A DNA stretch of 21,647 nt from Spirochaetaceae bacterium UBA4077 (lineage in GTDB: Bacteria; Spirochaetota; Spirochaetia; Treponematales; Rectinemataceae): NCBI GenBank assembly GCA_002383375.1, contig DFYR01000018.1, forward strand, positions 12,138 to 33,784. Direction: 5' to 3'. This document shows, piece after piece, positions 1-8,036 of this stretch. A program made the translations under genes and the position numbers. The notes beneath the pieces are model-generated. The model made no database searches and had not been told where the DNA came from. It saw only the letters and a list, made by a program, of their open reading frames with translations. The number at the start of each line of letters is the position of its first letter. Position 1 is the first letter of the stretch.

Positions 1-78
1 AATCAGATTTATGGCCATGACGATCATGCCGCCTATGAGGCTGCCAACTCCGGTGGAGAGACCTGCGAAAAGCGTCAT
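1..78 (-). CDS. ZIP-family metal transporter, N-terminal fragment (cut by left edge)
   Basis: Only the first 26 codons are inside the window. The peptide begins MTLFAGLSTGVGSLIGG and is wholly hydrophobic and glycine-rich. This matches the first membrane helix of bacterial ZIP transporters such as ZupT, which open with a similar pattern of small residues (known family feature). ZIP proteins import divalent metals across the inner membrane. The ATG at 76-78 is the only ATG in frame, and no good ribosome site precedes it, so the start is uncertain. It follows the YczE-like gene by 86 bases on the same strand and may end the same operon. With so little sequence, another small-residue-rich membrane family remains possible. 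Confidence 0.5.
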   Translation of the reverse strand, partial: MTLFAGLSTGVGSLIGGMIVMAINLI

Positions 79-164
79 TAAAAAAGGCGAACAATATATT
101 TTCTCCCACGCACACTTCCTTTGTCGGGGAGTATATAGTATCGCCCGAATAGCCTCAACAACGC

Positions 165-818
165 CTATAGCCTTAAAGCCGCCTTCAATTCCGCATAACT
201 TTCGGAAAGCGTGGAATGTCGAATCTTCGTCGGATCGAATTTCAACAGCTTGAAGCTGCTGTGCACGCAAAATCCTATGGCGAAGCCTGAAATCAAGGTG
301 CCGATTCCCACCATTCCGCCGAGGACCCACCCTAGAATCGTCGCCGCCAGTTCGATCAAGCTGCGAATCAAACCAATGGGCCAACCCAGCCTGCGCGTAA
401 GGGCTACCATGAGGCTGTCCCGGGGTCCTGCGCCGAAGCCTGAACCTATGTAAAAGTATGAGCCGAGGGAAATCACGTAGAGTCCGAGTATCAGCAGCGG
501 TATTCCGACAAGGACGCTCTCGACCTTGGGAATTAGCCCGATAGCCAGAAGCAGGTCGAGAAAGAAGCCGATGAGGAGCATATTGAGCAGGGTCCCGATG
601 CCGATCTTTTCGCCCATGATCAGGGTGACGGCCACGATCGCCAGGCCGACGATAATGCTCGCTTCGCCAATGCTGATGCCTGTGACAAGGCTCAATCCCA
701 TATGGAAAACTTCCCAGGGGCCATAGCCGATATTTGCCCGAATGGTGAAGACGATGCCCAGGGCATAGAGGAATAGACCTAAAATGAGCTTTAAAAATCG
801 ACGCGCGAATTTGTTCAT
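165..818 (-). CDS. YczE/YitT-like integral membrane protein
   Basis: A 217-residue protein with five to six hydrophobic helices, a basic N-terminus (MNKFARRFLK) and a charged C-terminal tail of about 30 residues. Seen motifs are LGIVFTIRANIGYGPWEVFH near residues 21-40 and GSGFGAGPRDSLMVAL near 126-141; the repeated G-x-G-P-(W/R)-(E/D) pattern in both halves is typical of the YczE family of bacterial membrane proteins. The family's substrate is not known to me; its members have been annotated as possible permeases. Its start lies 7 bases after the nitroreductase stop, with AAAGGA upstream inside that gene's end, so the two are probably co-transcribed. The assignment is to family, not function. 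Confidence 0.75.
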   Translation of the reverse strand: MNKFARRFLKLILGLFLYALGIVFTIRANIGYGPWEVFHMGLSLVTGISIGEASIIVGLAIVAVTLIMGEKIGIGTLLNMLLIGFFLDLLLAIGLIPKVESVLVGIPLLILGLYVISLGSYFYIGSGFGAGPRDSLMVALTRRLGWPIGLIRSLIELAATILGWVLGGMVGIGTLISGFAIGFCVHSSFKLLKFDPTKIRHSTLSESYAELKAALRL

Positions 819-825
819 TGTCTGT

Positions 826-1566
826 CTATAAGTCCTTTGCGAAAGGCTTGAGGTATTCCGCAGCCGAGCGGTTCATCTCGAGGGAAAAATCCGACATGTA
901 TTTTCGCGCGCAAAAAGCTTGTACGTACGTTTTAAAATCATAGCCTGGCCCTTGATTCGCTTCATCGAACATGCTGCGTATGCTTTCCTCCGACATGGGA
1001 GTGTAGCGGTTTTTCTGCACGATATAGCGTTTACCAAAACGCTTAGGTTTCTGTCTTTGTTTCTGCTGCTCTGTGGGGTACCCGTAGATCAGCATGGCGA
1101 TCGGCAGGGTATATTCGTCCAGGTTGAGCAGCTTTGCCGTCTTTTCCTTGTTTTCGAGGATGTCGCCGATATAGCAGGAGCCCAGACCGAGGGACTCGGC
1201 AGCCATAACCGAGTTCTGCGCCGCTATGAGGGCGTCTTCGCAGGCCAGTAGAATATCCCCCAGGCCTGGTTCCCGGGCCCGGGCGCCTGCGTACGCGTAG
1301 GCGTCCTGCCATTTTCTGCAATCGGCGAGAAAGATCAAAACCAAAGGCGCCCGGGCGATAAAAGGCTGATTATCGCAGAGTACGGATAATTCCTGCTTAA
1401 CTCCCGGATCATCGATATCTAAAATCGTATACAGCACCTGGTTGCCCGCGGTGGGCGCCTGGATAGCAGCTTCGATTATACGTTCTTTTTCTAATTCTAA
1501 AACCGGCCTATCTTCGAATATCCGCATGGATTTTCTTTCGAAGAGGCTTTTTATGATTGTATTCAC
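826..1566 (-). CDS. Nitroreductase family protein (NfsA/Frp-like)
   Basis: A 246-residue FMN-dependent reductase expected to reduce nitro-aromatic, quinone or flavin substrates with NAD(P)H in the cytoplasm. The N-terminus has the family pattern ERKSMRIFEDRPV (residues 10-22), where Arg/Ser residues contact FMN phosphate, followed by AAIQAPTAGNQ (33-43). The middle has ESLGLGSCYIGDI, and LIYGYP closes the core. The roughly 75-residue C-terminal extension after GYP is typical of the NfsA/Frp branch. The GTG start is supported by AGGAG five bases upstream. It follows the NimA-like gene by 47 bases, suggesting a shared redox or detoxification role. Exact substrate cannot be told from sequence. 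Confidence 0.85.
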   Translation of the reverse strand: MNTIIKSLFERKSMRIFEDRPVLELEKERIIEAAIQAPTAGNQVLYTILDIDDPGVKQELSVLCDNQPFIARAPLVLIFLADCRKWQDAYAYAGARAREPGLGDILLACEDALIAAQNSVMAAESLGLGSCYIGDILENKEKTAKLLNLDEYTLPIAMLIYGYPTEQQKQRQKPKRFGKRYIVQKNRYTPMSEESIRSMFDEANQGPGYDFKTYVQAFCARKYMSDFSLEMNRSAAEYLKPFAKDL

Positions 1567-1613
1567 GGTTGCTCCTGACCAGCCGGGCGTATAGCTGTTT
1601 CGCTAAAAAGCGG

Positions 1614-2093
1614 CTATCGCTTTTCCTTGCCGCTCAACTCGGTCACTTCCAGCTTCAGCACCGCGGTTCTCTGCAGCACCGCCGGATCGTAGATGCCGGA
1701 TGGGCCTTCGAAGCCGTAATGCTCCATTATGCGATCCAGGTAGCGTATTTTTTGTTCGGGATCGTCGACCAGGCTGAGTCTTCCTGCACCGATAACGCTT
1801 TTGTACCGCGATGACCAGTTGCACGCGACGCTGTCTTTCTGCAGGGCTTGTCCTGTATCCATCTCGAATCCAACCAGGTCGCAAGATCGCATGAGGTCGA
1901 TTTTTCTTCCTTCCGGTGCGCAATGGAAATAGAGTTCGAACTTTTCTTCCCATGAAAAGCCGAAACTAAGGGGAACTATATACGGTGCTTCTTCGGCGCA
2001 CAACGCGATTCTGCAGACATCGCATGATTCAATGATATCGCGCAACGCTTCTTTGTTACGCACTTCCCGTTCTTTTCGTCTCATCTCACCCAT
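1614..2093 (-). CDS. NimA-like pyridoxamine 5'-phosphate oxidase-fold flavoprotein
   Basis: A 159-residue protein resembling the NimA group of split-barrel flavin-binding proteins, some of which protect anaerobes from 5-nitroimidazoles by reducing the nitro group. Matches seen are the basic opening MGEMRRKER, APYIVPLSFGF (about residues 36-46), YFHCAPEGRKIDLM (55-68), and SRYKSVIGAGRLSLV around residue 95-110, the order in which NimA-type proteins carry them. The first ATG has AGGTG eight bases upstream; a second ATG three codons later is possible. It is 69 bases after the alcohol dehydrogenase and 47 before a nitroreductase. A general cofactor-binding or heme-related role seen in other members of this fold cannot be excluded. 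Confidence 0.78.
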   Translation of the reverse strand: MGEMRRKEREVRNKEALRDIIESCDVCRIALCAEEAPYIVPLSFGFSWEEKFELYFHCAPEGRKIDLMRSCDLVGFEMDTGQALQKDSVACNWSSRYKSVIGAGRLSLVDDPEQKIRYLDRIMEHYGFEGPSGIYDPAVLQRTAVLKLEVTELSGKEKR

Positions 2094-2162
2094 TTATTTT
2101 TCACCTGTCACCAAAAAGATTGAAGCATTGGTCTACAATCATACCATTAAAAACGAAGGACC

Positions 2163-3404
2163 TTAGTCAGGCAGCATCAACGCGATAACCGCTTCCAAGC
2201 CGGAGATGTCGAGGATCATGGGCAGCGGATACGGCGTGCCGTGCGCCTCCTTAAGGGCCGCGGCGGCGATGCCCGGGATATCCTCTCGCTTCAAAAACCC
2301 GGCTTTTTCAGGAATGCCCAAGTCCCTGTTCAGTCGCCTAAGCGCTTCAACAAAGGCAGCAGCCTGCTCGTCGATGTCGGCTTCGCCGACGTCCAAGCCC
2401 GCCGCCGCGGCCAGATCGGCCAAGCGCTCAGGAACGACGTCGCGGTACAGGTCGATAAAATACGGCAGCGTTATGGCATTGGCCAGGCCATGGGGTATGT
2501 GGTAACGCTCGCCGAAGCGATGGGCGACGGCGTGAATATAGCCGACAAATCCCCGGGTAAAGGCTCTTCCGGCCAGGTGTGAGGCTCTGAGCATCGCTTC
2601 CCGAGCTTCCAGATCGTCGCCCTGGGTGTAGGCTTTTCGCAGATTGGCGAAAACCAGTCTTGTGGCTTCCAGCGCCTGCATGTCCACGTCGGAGTAATGG
2701 AGAGTGTTGGTATAGGCTTCCACCGCGTGGGTAAGGGCATCCATGCCTGTGGCTGCCGTCATTCCTGGAGGCAGTCCCACACAGAGTTCGGGGTCGAGAA
2801 TAGCGCTGTCCGGTGGCAGACGGGGATCCAATACGGTGATCTTGCGGTGCTGCTTTTGGTCGGTAATCACCGCGGCGGCGGCGGCCTCGCTGCCTGTGCC
2901 TGCGGTTGTAGGCACGCAGATAAAAGGAAGGCCGGAATTCCTGCATGGGAGCAGGCCTTTGAATGCGCCCACCGGCTTTTTGTGGGTAGCGGCCATGCGG
3001 ATGATTTTCGCCGCGTCGATCACCGAACCTCCGCCCAAGGCTATGACTGAGTCGCAGCCGTTATCCTTGAGCACGGCAAGCCCGTACTCGCAGATTTCGA
3101 AGCTGGGATCGGGGAGGACTCCGTCGAATATGGCGAAGGGGATCGAACTTTCAGAGAGTATTGTGGTGAGCCTTGAAACCAGCCCGACTTTTATGAGACT
3201 GGCATCGGTGACTATGAGGGGTTTGGAAGCCTTTTGCACTTCCAGCTCCGAGGGAAGCAGCTTAAGGCTCCCCTTGCCCGTGAGAAGCGTAGGCAGCTTC
3301 TGGCGCAGGACCGTCAAGCCTCGGGCTGCAAGATTGAACCAGAGTCGCTTGGCTGGGTATGTCTTCGCCATGGTTTGATGATATACGCCCCGCAGCGAGG
3401 ACAC
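2163..3404 (-). CDS. Iron-containing alcohol dehydrogenase
   Basis: A 413-residue group III (iron-type) NAD(P)-dependent alcohol dehydrogenase. The Rossmann-like half has ALGGGSVIDAAK (residues 122-133) and PTTAGTGSE (165-173). The metal site is intact by comparison with FucO: Asp222 and His226 in GMDALTHAVEAY, His291, and His305 in PHGLANA; His295 matches the catalytic histidine. The GTG start is four bases after the MATE stop. An ATG 11 codons later (MAKTYPAK, at 3371) is an equally credible start, since neither has a strong ribosome site. The substrate could be an alcohol/aldehyde or lactaldehyde-type compound; no specificity marker is evident. It is probably co-transcribed with the MATE pump. 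Confidence 0.9.
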   Translation of the reverse strand: MSSLRGVYHQTMAKTYPAKRLWFNLAARGLTVLRQKLPTLLTGKGSLKLLPSELEVQKASKPLIVTDASLIKVGLVSRLTTILSESSIPFAIFDGVLPDPSFEICEYGLAVLKDNGCDSVIALGGGSVIDAAKIIRMAATHKKPVGAFKGLLPCRNSGLPFICVPTTAGTGSEAAAAAVITDQKQHRKITVLDPRLPPDSAILDPELCVGLPPGMTAATGMDALTHAVEAYTNTLHYSDVDMQALEATRLVFANLRKAYTQGDDLEAREAMLRASHLAGRAFTRGFVGYIHAVAHRFGERYHIPHGLANAITLPYFIDLYRDVVPERLADLAAAAGLDVGEADIDEQAAAFVEALRRLNRDLGIPEKAGFLKREDIPGIAAAALKEAHGTPYPLPMILDISGLEAVIALMLPD

Positions 3405-3408
3405 AAGT

Positions 3409-4827
3409 TCATACTTTAATCGAAACCCATTTCCCGCGCCGATATCTAATTTGGATGATGGAAAACCTGAATATCTGATCGATCATCAGGGCGCTCCATG
3501 CTCCATAGAGCCCCATATTGAATTGCTGAATGAATATATAGGAGAAAAGCGGCCTAATCCCCAGGATTCCGATCCCCAGGGTAATGGCCGGAAAGATCGA
3601 ATCTCCGGCACCCCGGAGCGTTCCGGCGTAGATCTGAAAGGAAGATTGAAACGGCTGTATTAGCGCGGCGAAAATTATAATACCAGTACCCAGGGTAAGG
3701 ATTTCTGGTTCACTGGAAAAAAGCATGACCAGGGGTTTTCTGAAGATAAACATCAGAATGCCCATAAGGGTCGAGATAAGCGCCCCCACCTTTTGGCTGG
3801 CCGCTGAAGCGCGCCGAGCCCTCTCGGGCCGATTACGGCCGAGGGATTGCCCCGTAAGGCTTGTCGCGGCGATTCCAAAAGCCTGACCGTTGACAAAGGA
3901 CATGTTCAATATCGACAGCACAATCTGGTGAGCAGCGAATACTGTCGTGCCCAGCGAGGTTATGGTAATGGTGTAAAGAACAAGCCCTAGTCTCAAGACG
4001 AATTGCTCGACCGCCGAAGGCAGGCCTATCCTGAATATGCGGCCGAGCATGGGAAGGTTTGGAAGGAAGTTCCACCGGGTAAAATGGAGCTCGATAAACT
4101 CTGAGGCAGCCTTGCCGGGCTTTCTGAAGGGCCGGCCGAGGATGGCCCACACCGCCATGGCGCAGGCGACCGTGTAACCGATTACCGACGCTATGGCCGC
4201 TCCCCGAACCTCGAGGCGTGGAAATCCGAACTTTCCGTAAATAAGAAGATAATTAAAAACGATATTGACCAGATTCGCGGTGATGTTGTATTTCATCGCG
4301 AGCTTTGTGTCCCCCACGCCGCGCAGAAGGGCAGAGATGGAGATCGGCAGGGCTGTGGGAATAAAGCCGATCATAAGTATCCGGAAATAATCGCTCGCCT
4401 CGTCTAGGATATCGGGCCCGGCGCCGATTAAACGTACCATCGGCCTGGCGAAAGCAACACCCAGCACTGAAAGTAAAAATGCAAGGCTTACCGAGAGCAT
4501 GACGGTTTGCCCGGTGACCAGCTCCGCGTCTTTCTTGTTGCCCTGGCCTTTAAAACGGGCTACCAACGCAGTGGTTCCAACGTTGAGCGCCACGAAGGTC
4601 GCTAGCATGATGAAACGTGGCTGATTTGTCACCCCCACCGCCGATATGGCATGGGCACCCAGCTTGCCGACCATGATTATATCCACGGTTTGGGTTAGAG
4701 AGGTGAGTATCAGCTCGACCACCACAGGGGCGGCAATGGTGAACACTTGCGCGTACAGAGGCCAGGCGGAAGCTTCCTTTGTCCGCTTGAAGAGTTTAGG
4801 AAGTGTATGCTCGAACAAATGGCGCAC
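3409..4827 (-). CDS. MATE-family efflux transporter
   Basis: A 472-residue membrane protein with twelve predicted helices in two related halves, the normal size for a MATE exporter that expels cationic drugs or metabolites using a sodium or proton gradient. The first half has TIAAPVVVELILTSLTQTVD (about residues 31-50) and IMVGKLGAHAISAVGV; the second begins RIFRIGLPSAVEQFVL, with TSLTGQSLGRN after it. GTG start, preceded by AGGAA nine bases upstream. It appears to be the first gene of the leftward block 78-4827: the dehydrogenase begins four bases after its stop, so the two are likely translationally linked. The exported compound is unknown. Confidence 0.9.
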   Translation of the reverse strand: MRHLFEHTLPKLFKRTKEASAWPLYAQVFTIAAPVVVELILTSLTQTVDIIMVGKLGAHAISAVGVTNQPRFIMLATFVALNVGTTALVARFKGQGNKKDAELVTGQTVMLSVSLAFLLSVLGVAFARPMVRLIGAGPDILDEASDYFRILMIGFIPTALPISISALLRGVGDTKLAMKYNITANLVNIVFNYLLIYGKFGFPRLEVRGAAIASVIGYTVACAMAVWAILGRPFRKPGKAASEFIELHFTRWNFLPNLPMLGRIFRIGLPSAVEQFVLRLGLVLYTITITSLGTTVFAAHQIVLSILNMSFVNGQAFGIAATSLTGQSLGRNRPERARRASAASQKVGALISTLMGILMFIFRKPLVMLFSSEPEILTLGTGIIIFAALIQPFQSSFQIYAGTLRGAGDSIFPAITLGIGILGIRPLFSYIFIQQFNMGLYGAWSALMIDQIFRFSIIQIRYRRGKWVSIKV

Positions 4828-4867
4828 GGGGTAATATTCCTGCTTTTTTCTAAAATTGGTGTCTTTA

Positions 4868-4885
4868 AAAAGCCAAAGGGCTTTT
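4868..4885 (-). terminator. Possible intrinsic terminator after the amino-acid ABC operon
   Basis: A 7-bp stem AAAAGCC / GGCTTTT closes a four-base loop; on the minus strand it runs into a TTTTT tract. It lies 90 bases after the ATPase stop and before the MATE start, a sensible place to end the importer transcript. The stem is short and AU-rich at its base, so strength is uncertain. Confidence 0.4.
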
Positions 4886-4974
4886 ATATTGTGTTGTTTC
4901 GATAGCTGAGAAAAAGACGATTTACAGGTGCAACTATAAAGCGGGCAAGAAAGTCAGTCAACCGTATCAGAAGT

Positions 4975-5706
4975 CTATAGGATATGCTCCAAAAACCTCC
5001 TGGTCCGCTCTTCCCTGGGGGAGCTGAAGAAGGTTTCAGGCGGAGCTTCCTCGACGATCTGCCCAGCGTCCATAAAGATAATCCGATCTGCAGCGGCTTT
5101 GGCAAATCCCATCTCGTGCGAAACAATAAGCATGGTCATGCCTTCTTTCGCCAGATCGATCATAACGTCCAGCACTTCTTTTATCATCTCAGGATCCAGG
5201 GCGCTGGTGGGTTCGTCGAAGAGCATCACCTTGGGATTCATTGCCAGAGCTCGGGCGATGGCGACGCGCTGCTGCTGGCCGCCCGAGAGCTCATCCGGCC
5301 AAGAATGCTCCTTTTCCGAGAGCCCAACCTTCGCCAAGAGCTTACGGGCGTTTCCCAGGGCCTCTTCCTTGCTCATCTTGAGGACGGTAGTGGGCGAGAG
5401 GGTGATGTTATCGATGACCTTGAGGTGGGGAAAGAGATTGAAGCTCTGGAATACCATGCCCACTTCCTGGCGGATGTGGCGGATATCGGAGCCTTCGTCG
5501 GTCACGCTTTCTCCGTCTATGCTGATGGAGCCCGAATCCAGGCGCTCCAGGCGGTTTATCGAGCGCAGCAACGTACTTTTTCCTGAGCCTGAAGGACCAA
5601 TAATAAGTACAACCTCACCCTTTTGCACGCTCAGGTCCACACCGTTCAGGGCTTGGAGGCTCCCGAAGCTCTTTACCGCTTTCTTTATTTCAATGAACGT
5701 TGCCAC
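4975..5706 (-). CDS. Polar amino-acid ABC transporter, ATP-binding protein (GlnQ/HisP type)
   Basis: A 243-residue cytoplasmic ATPase that powers amino-acid import. Walker A is GPSGSGKST (37-45), the Q-loop is in MVFQSFNLFPH (84-94), the signature is LSGGQQQR (140-147), Walker B is MLFDEP (161-166), and the switch histidine is His197 in VSHEMG. The FNLFPH motif is characteristic of the polar amino-acid subfamily. The GTG start at 5706 lies inside the end of the permease gene, overlapping it by 17 bases, which implies translational coupling. Length and motifs are fully normal. It is the last gene of a three-gene importer operon. Confidence 0.95.
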   Translation of the reverse strand: MATFIEIKKAVKSFGSLQALNGVDLSVQKGEVVLIIGPSGSGKSTLLRSINRLERLDSGSISIDGESVTDEGSDIRHIRQEVGMVFQSFNLFPHLKVIDNITLSPTTVLKMSKEEALGNARKLLAKVGLSEKEHSWPDELSGGQQQRVAIARALAMNPKVMLFDEPTSALDPEMIKEVLDVMIDLAKEGMTMLIVSHEMGFAKAAADRIIFMDAGQIVEEAPPETFFSSPREERTRRFLEHIL

Positions 5707-6514
5707 GATGTCTTAGCCTTTCTTCCATGATCGCCACCAGGCGAGAGAAAAAGAGTGTCATAACCAGATAGATCAAGGCGATGACAGTGTAACTTTCAAA
5801 ATAGCGGAACGAAGTGGAAGCGTATTCCCTGCCTCGGCGCAGAAGATCGGAAACCGCGAGGATGGATACCAGGGACGAGTCCTTAAGCAGTGCAATAAAC
5901 TCGTTGCCGATGGGAGGTAGGATGACTCTGATAGTCTGAGGAATGATAATCCTCCTCATGGCGCTGCTCCGGGACATGCCCAGGGCGAGGGCAGCTTCCA
6001 TCTGCCCCTTAGGGATAGCCTGTATGCCCGCCCGAAATATCTCGGCCATGTAGGCACCGTAACAGATGGACATGGCCAGGATAGCCGCAGGTGGACCTTG
6101 CAGCCTCAACAGTGGTCCAAGGGCGTAGTAGATGTAGAAGAGCTGTACAAGCAGCGGAATGCCCCTGATGATCTCCACGTAAACGGTGGCGATCCTGTTC
6201 ACCCAGGCACGTTGGGAAATGCGGCCCAAGCCGGCGAAAAGGCCTATTATCAAGGCAAAGCAGATGGAGATGATGGTTACGGAGAATGTAGCGAACAGGC
6301 CGTCGGGGACAAAGGACAGGATGCGCAGGTATGGATCGGGGCTGAATAGAGGAAGCGCAACAAGCAACGCGATGGCGCCGAAAAAGGAAATATTCCAGGC
6401 GGAAAGCAGGCCACCCTCATCCTTTAAGGGGATGAGGGTGCCGTCGGTTACATTTATAGTTGGCCGAGCGGAACCCTTCGAGTCCCGCTCGGAACGTGGA
6501 GAGCCTTTTGCCAT
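5690..6514 (-). CDS. Polar amino-acid ABC transporter, permease (HisM/GlnP type)
   Basis: A 274-residue inner-membrane permease. After a hydrophilic N-terminal extension of about 38 residues come five to six helices. GIPLLVQLFYIYYALGP is the subfamily hallmark, and the EAA loop that docks the ATPase is AEIFRAGIQAIPKGQMEAA, ending in ALGMS. The ATG is separated from the binding-protein stop by one base, so translation is coupled. Only one permease gene is present, so it probably acts as a homodimer. Its N-terminal extension contains a strong hairpin in the mRNA (6412-6440), described separately. Substrate is an amino acid; which one is not settled. Confidence 0.95.
   Translation of the reverse strand: MAKGSPRSERDSKGSARPTINVTDGTLIPLKDEGGLLSAWNISFFGAIALLVALPLFSPDPYLRILSFVPDGLFATFSVTIISICFALIIGLFAGLGRISQRAWVNRIATVYVEIIRGIPLLVQLFYIYYALGPLLRLQGPPAAILAMSICYGAYMAEIFRAGIQAIPKGQMEAALALGMSRSSAMRRIIIPQTIRVILPPIGNEFIALLKDSSLVSILAVSDLLRRGREYASTSFRYFESYTVIALIYLVMTLFFSRLVAIMEERLRHRGNVH
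6412..6440 (-). repeat. 11-bp perfect inverted repeat inside the permease start region
   Basis: CACCCTCATCC and GGATGAGGGTG face each other across a seven-base loop, about 75-100 bases into the permease gene. In the mRNA this is a strong hairpin with no T-tract, coding for the unconserved stretch around GTLIPLKDEGG. It could protect the binding-protein part of the message from 3' decay or slow ribosomes entering the permease; both are inference. Confidence 0.6.
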
Positions 6515-6515
6515 C

Positions 6516-7280
6516 CTATTTGAGCCACTTGTCTACAAGTTCGTCCAGTTTTCCCGAAGCCTTAACCTTGGCCAGTCCGTCACTGAAGAGCTTGAGGGTT
6601 TTTTCATCGCCCTTTTTAAAGACAAACCCAAGCCACTCGTCGGTAAAAGGCTCGCCGACGATCTTCAGCAGGTCCTTATACTTAGCGTTTTGGAGCGCGA
6701 AGTCAGCGGCGATGGGCGAGTCGGCCACGACGCCGTCGATATTGCCATTCGCCAGATCCTCGTAAGCCAAGCCGATCTCGTCATAGGTCTTAAGCTCCAC
6801 GCCCTGGACCTTGCCGATTTCGATAACACCGGTGGTGCCGATCTGCCCACCCGCCTTCTTGCCCACCAGGTCGGCCAGGGTGCTGACTCCCTCGGTCTCC
6901 TTGCGCACGACGAGAACCTGGCCAGCGTTGACGTAGCCTTCGGAGAAATCCATGGTAGCCTTGCGCTCGTCGGTGATGGTGACCGAGGAGGCGATAGCCT
7001 GGTAGTTGCCCGCCGCTAGGCCAGCGAAGATCCCGTCCCATGCGGTGTTCTTGATCTCCACCTCGAAGCCTCCGGCCTTCGCGACTTCGTTGACCAGATC
7101 GATATCGAATCCAACGAGGTTTTTATTCTCGTCGATAAATTCCATGGGGGGCCAGGTGGCATCGGAAGCCACGGTGATTTTTGTTGGTTTTTTCGCGCAG
7201 GACGAAAGACCGGCCGAAGCGAAAACCACCAGGGCTGCGATAAGGAAAAACGCTGTGACAGAGGACCATGATCTCTTCAT
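6516..7280 (-). CDS. Amino-acid ABC transporter substrate-binding lipoprotein (SBP family 3)
   Basis: A 254-residue binding protein delivering an amino acid to the permease in the next gene. Residues 1-28 form a lipoprotein signal (MKRS, a hydrophobic core, then lipobox LSSC with Cys28 as the lipidation site). The family-3 fold follows: FDIDLVNEVAK, WDGIFAGLAAG, ITDERKATMDFSEGY, whose Arg normally binds the ligand carboxylate, and DGVVADSPIA, whose Asp normally binds the amino group. Both ligand contacts are present, so the protein should bind an alpha-amino acid. ATG start with AAGGAG six bases upstream. First gene of the importer operon, with a promoter at 7342-7371. Confidence 0.95.
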   Translation of the reverse strand: MKRSWSSVTAFFLIAALVVFASAGLSSCAKKPTKITVASDATWPPMEFIDENKNLVGFDIDLVNEVAKAGGFEVEIKNTAWDGIFAGLAAGNYQAIASSVTITDERKATMDFSEGYVNAGQVLVVRKETEGVSTLADLVGKKAGGQIGTTGVIEIGKVQGVELKTYDEIGLAYEDLANGNIDGVVADSPIAADFALQNAKYKDLLKIVGEPFTDEWLGFVFKKGDEKTLKLFSDGLAKVKASGKLDELVDKWLK

Positions 7281-7341
7281 ATGTCGCTCCTTTATATCGA
7301 TCTCTCAGGTTTATTTCGAGATCGGAAAAGATACTTCGCTG

Positions 7342-7371
7342 AGAATAGGACAAAGAGCGGTGCTATGTCAA
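7342..7371 (-). promoter_or_regulatory. Sigma-70-type promoter of the amino-acid ABC operon
   Basis: TTGACA (7366-7371) and TATTCT (7342-7347) are spaced by 18 bases, 60 bases before the binding-protein ATG. Upstream is AT-rich DNA with an inverted repeat TATTGAT / ATCAATA (arms 7395-7401 and 7411-7417) that could be an operator; its 9-base spacing does not fit an FNR site. Confidence 0.6.
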
Positions 7372-7508
7372 TAATTTCGATTAGAGCTATCTAATATTGA
7401 TACAATAAAGATCAATAATTATGTAGTTTTTTAATTCTGTTCTGTGATACCCGGGGGTTTCACGGCGCTCAGTGAATCTCGATTTCTTATGCAGCTGCGA
7501 AATGGGGG

Positions 7509-8030
7509 CTATTTGCAGTAGAGCCCCGTGTGCGAATCGTGTTCTTCAATATCCTTGGCATCCCAGGGATAGACGATCCATACGTCTCCGAGCTCCTCTC
7601 CGGCAACATAGAGGGATACTTCCCGGGGAATTACGCCGCGTTTGGGCTTGTTCTTATTATGTATCACCGCCACCGCTATGGAGGCGGGATGGTGACGGAG
7701 CAATTCCCGAATACAGTACTCCAGGGTAACCCGGGAATCATCCACTTCGTCTACCAGGAGAATGTGTCTGCCTGCCAGCTGACGCTCCGCTTCCTCTATC
7801 CACTGCAGCTTTCGGGGATATTCGGAAGGCTTGTCGTGGGCGTCGTAATAGGCAATGCCGACCGCCAGTATGGGGGCTCCCAAAAAAGTGCGCAGAATCC
7901 GGGCCGGTATGAAGCCTCCGCTTCCTATTGCCACGATTACATCGGGCTTGAAATTTTCTGCGCTGATGCGATCGGCCATGCTTTTGGCTGTCGCATGAAT
8001 CTGCTGGTAGCTGTAGTGGCGCTTTTCCAT
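7509..8030 (-). CDS. Purine phosphoribosyltransferase, Xpt1/Hpt1-like
   Basis: A 173-residue cytoplasmic type I phosphoribosyltransferase that probably salvages xanthine, guanine or hypoxanthine with PRPP. The PRPP-binding loop is LLVDEVDDSR followed by VTL (residues 91-103). GSGGFIPARILRTFLG (37-51) and VYPWDAKDIEEH (153-164) resemble the yeast Xpt1/Hpt1 proteins and related archaeal/bacterial enzymes more than the classical E. coli Gpt or Hpt. No ribosome site precedes the ATG; a promoter ends six bases before it, implying a leaderless message. It is divergent from the small PQ-loop-like gene. The family call is firm, the exact purine base is not. Confidence 0.85.
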   Translation of the reverse strand: MEKRHYSYQQIHATAKSMADRISAENFKPDVIVAIGSGGFIPARILRTFLGAPILAVGIAYYDAHDKPSEYPRKLQWIEEAERQLAGRHILLVDEVDDSRVTLEYCIRELLRHHPASIAVAVIHNKNKPKRGVIPREVSLYVAGEELGDVWIVYPWDAKDIEEHDSHTGLYCK

Positions 8031-8036
8031 GGGGCT

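Noticed and set aside
5690..5706. Frameshift between permease and ATPase
   Set aside because: The 17-base overlap is a normal coupled start at GTG; both proteins are complete and of usual length.
6186..7019. 277-codon plus-strand open frame
   Set aside because: It is antisense to the permease and binding-protein genes, which have full family motifs and ribosome sites; the translation shows no family features.
7395..7417. TTGAT/ATCAA inverted repeat as an FNR or CRP site
   Set aside because: The arms are nine bases apart, not the four of an FNR site; kept only as a possible unknown operator of the ABC operon.
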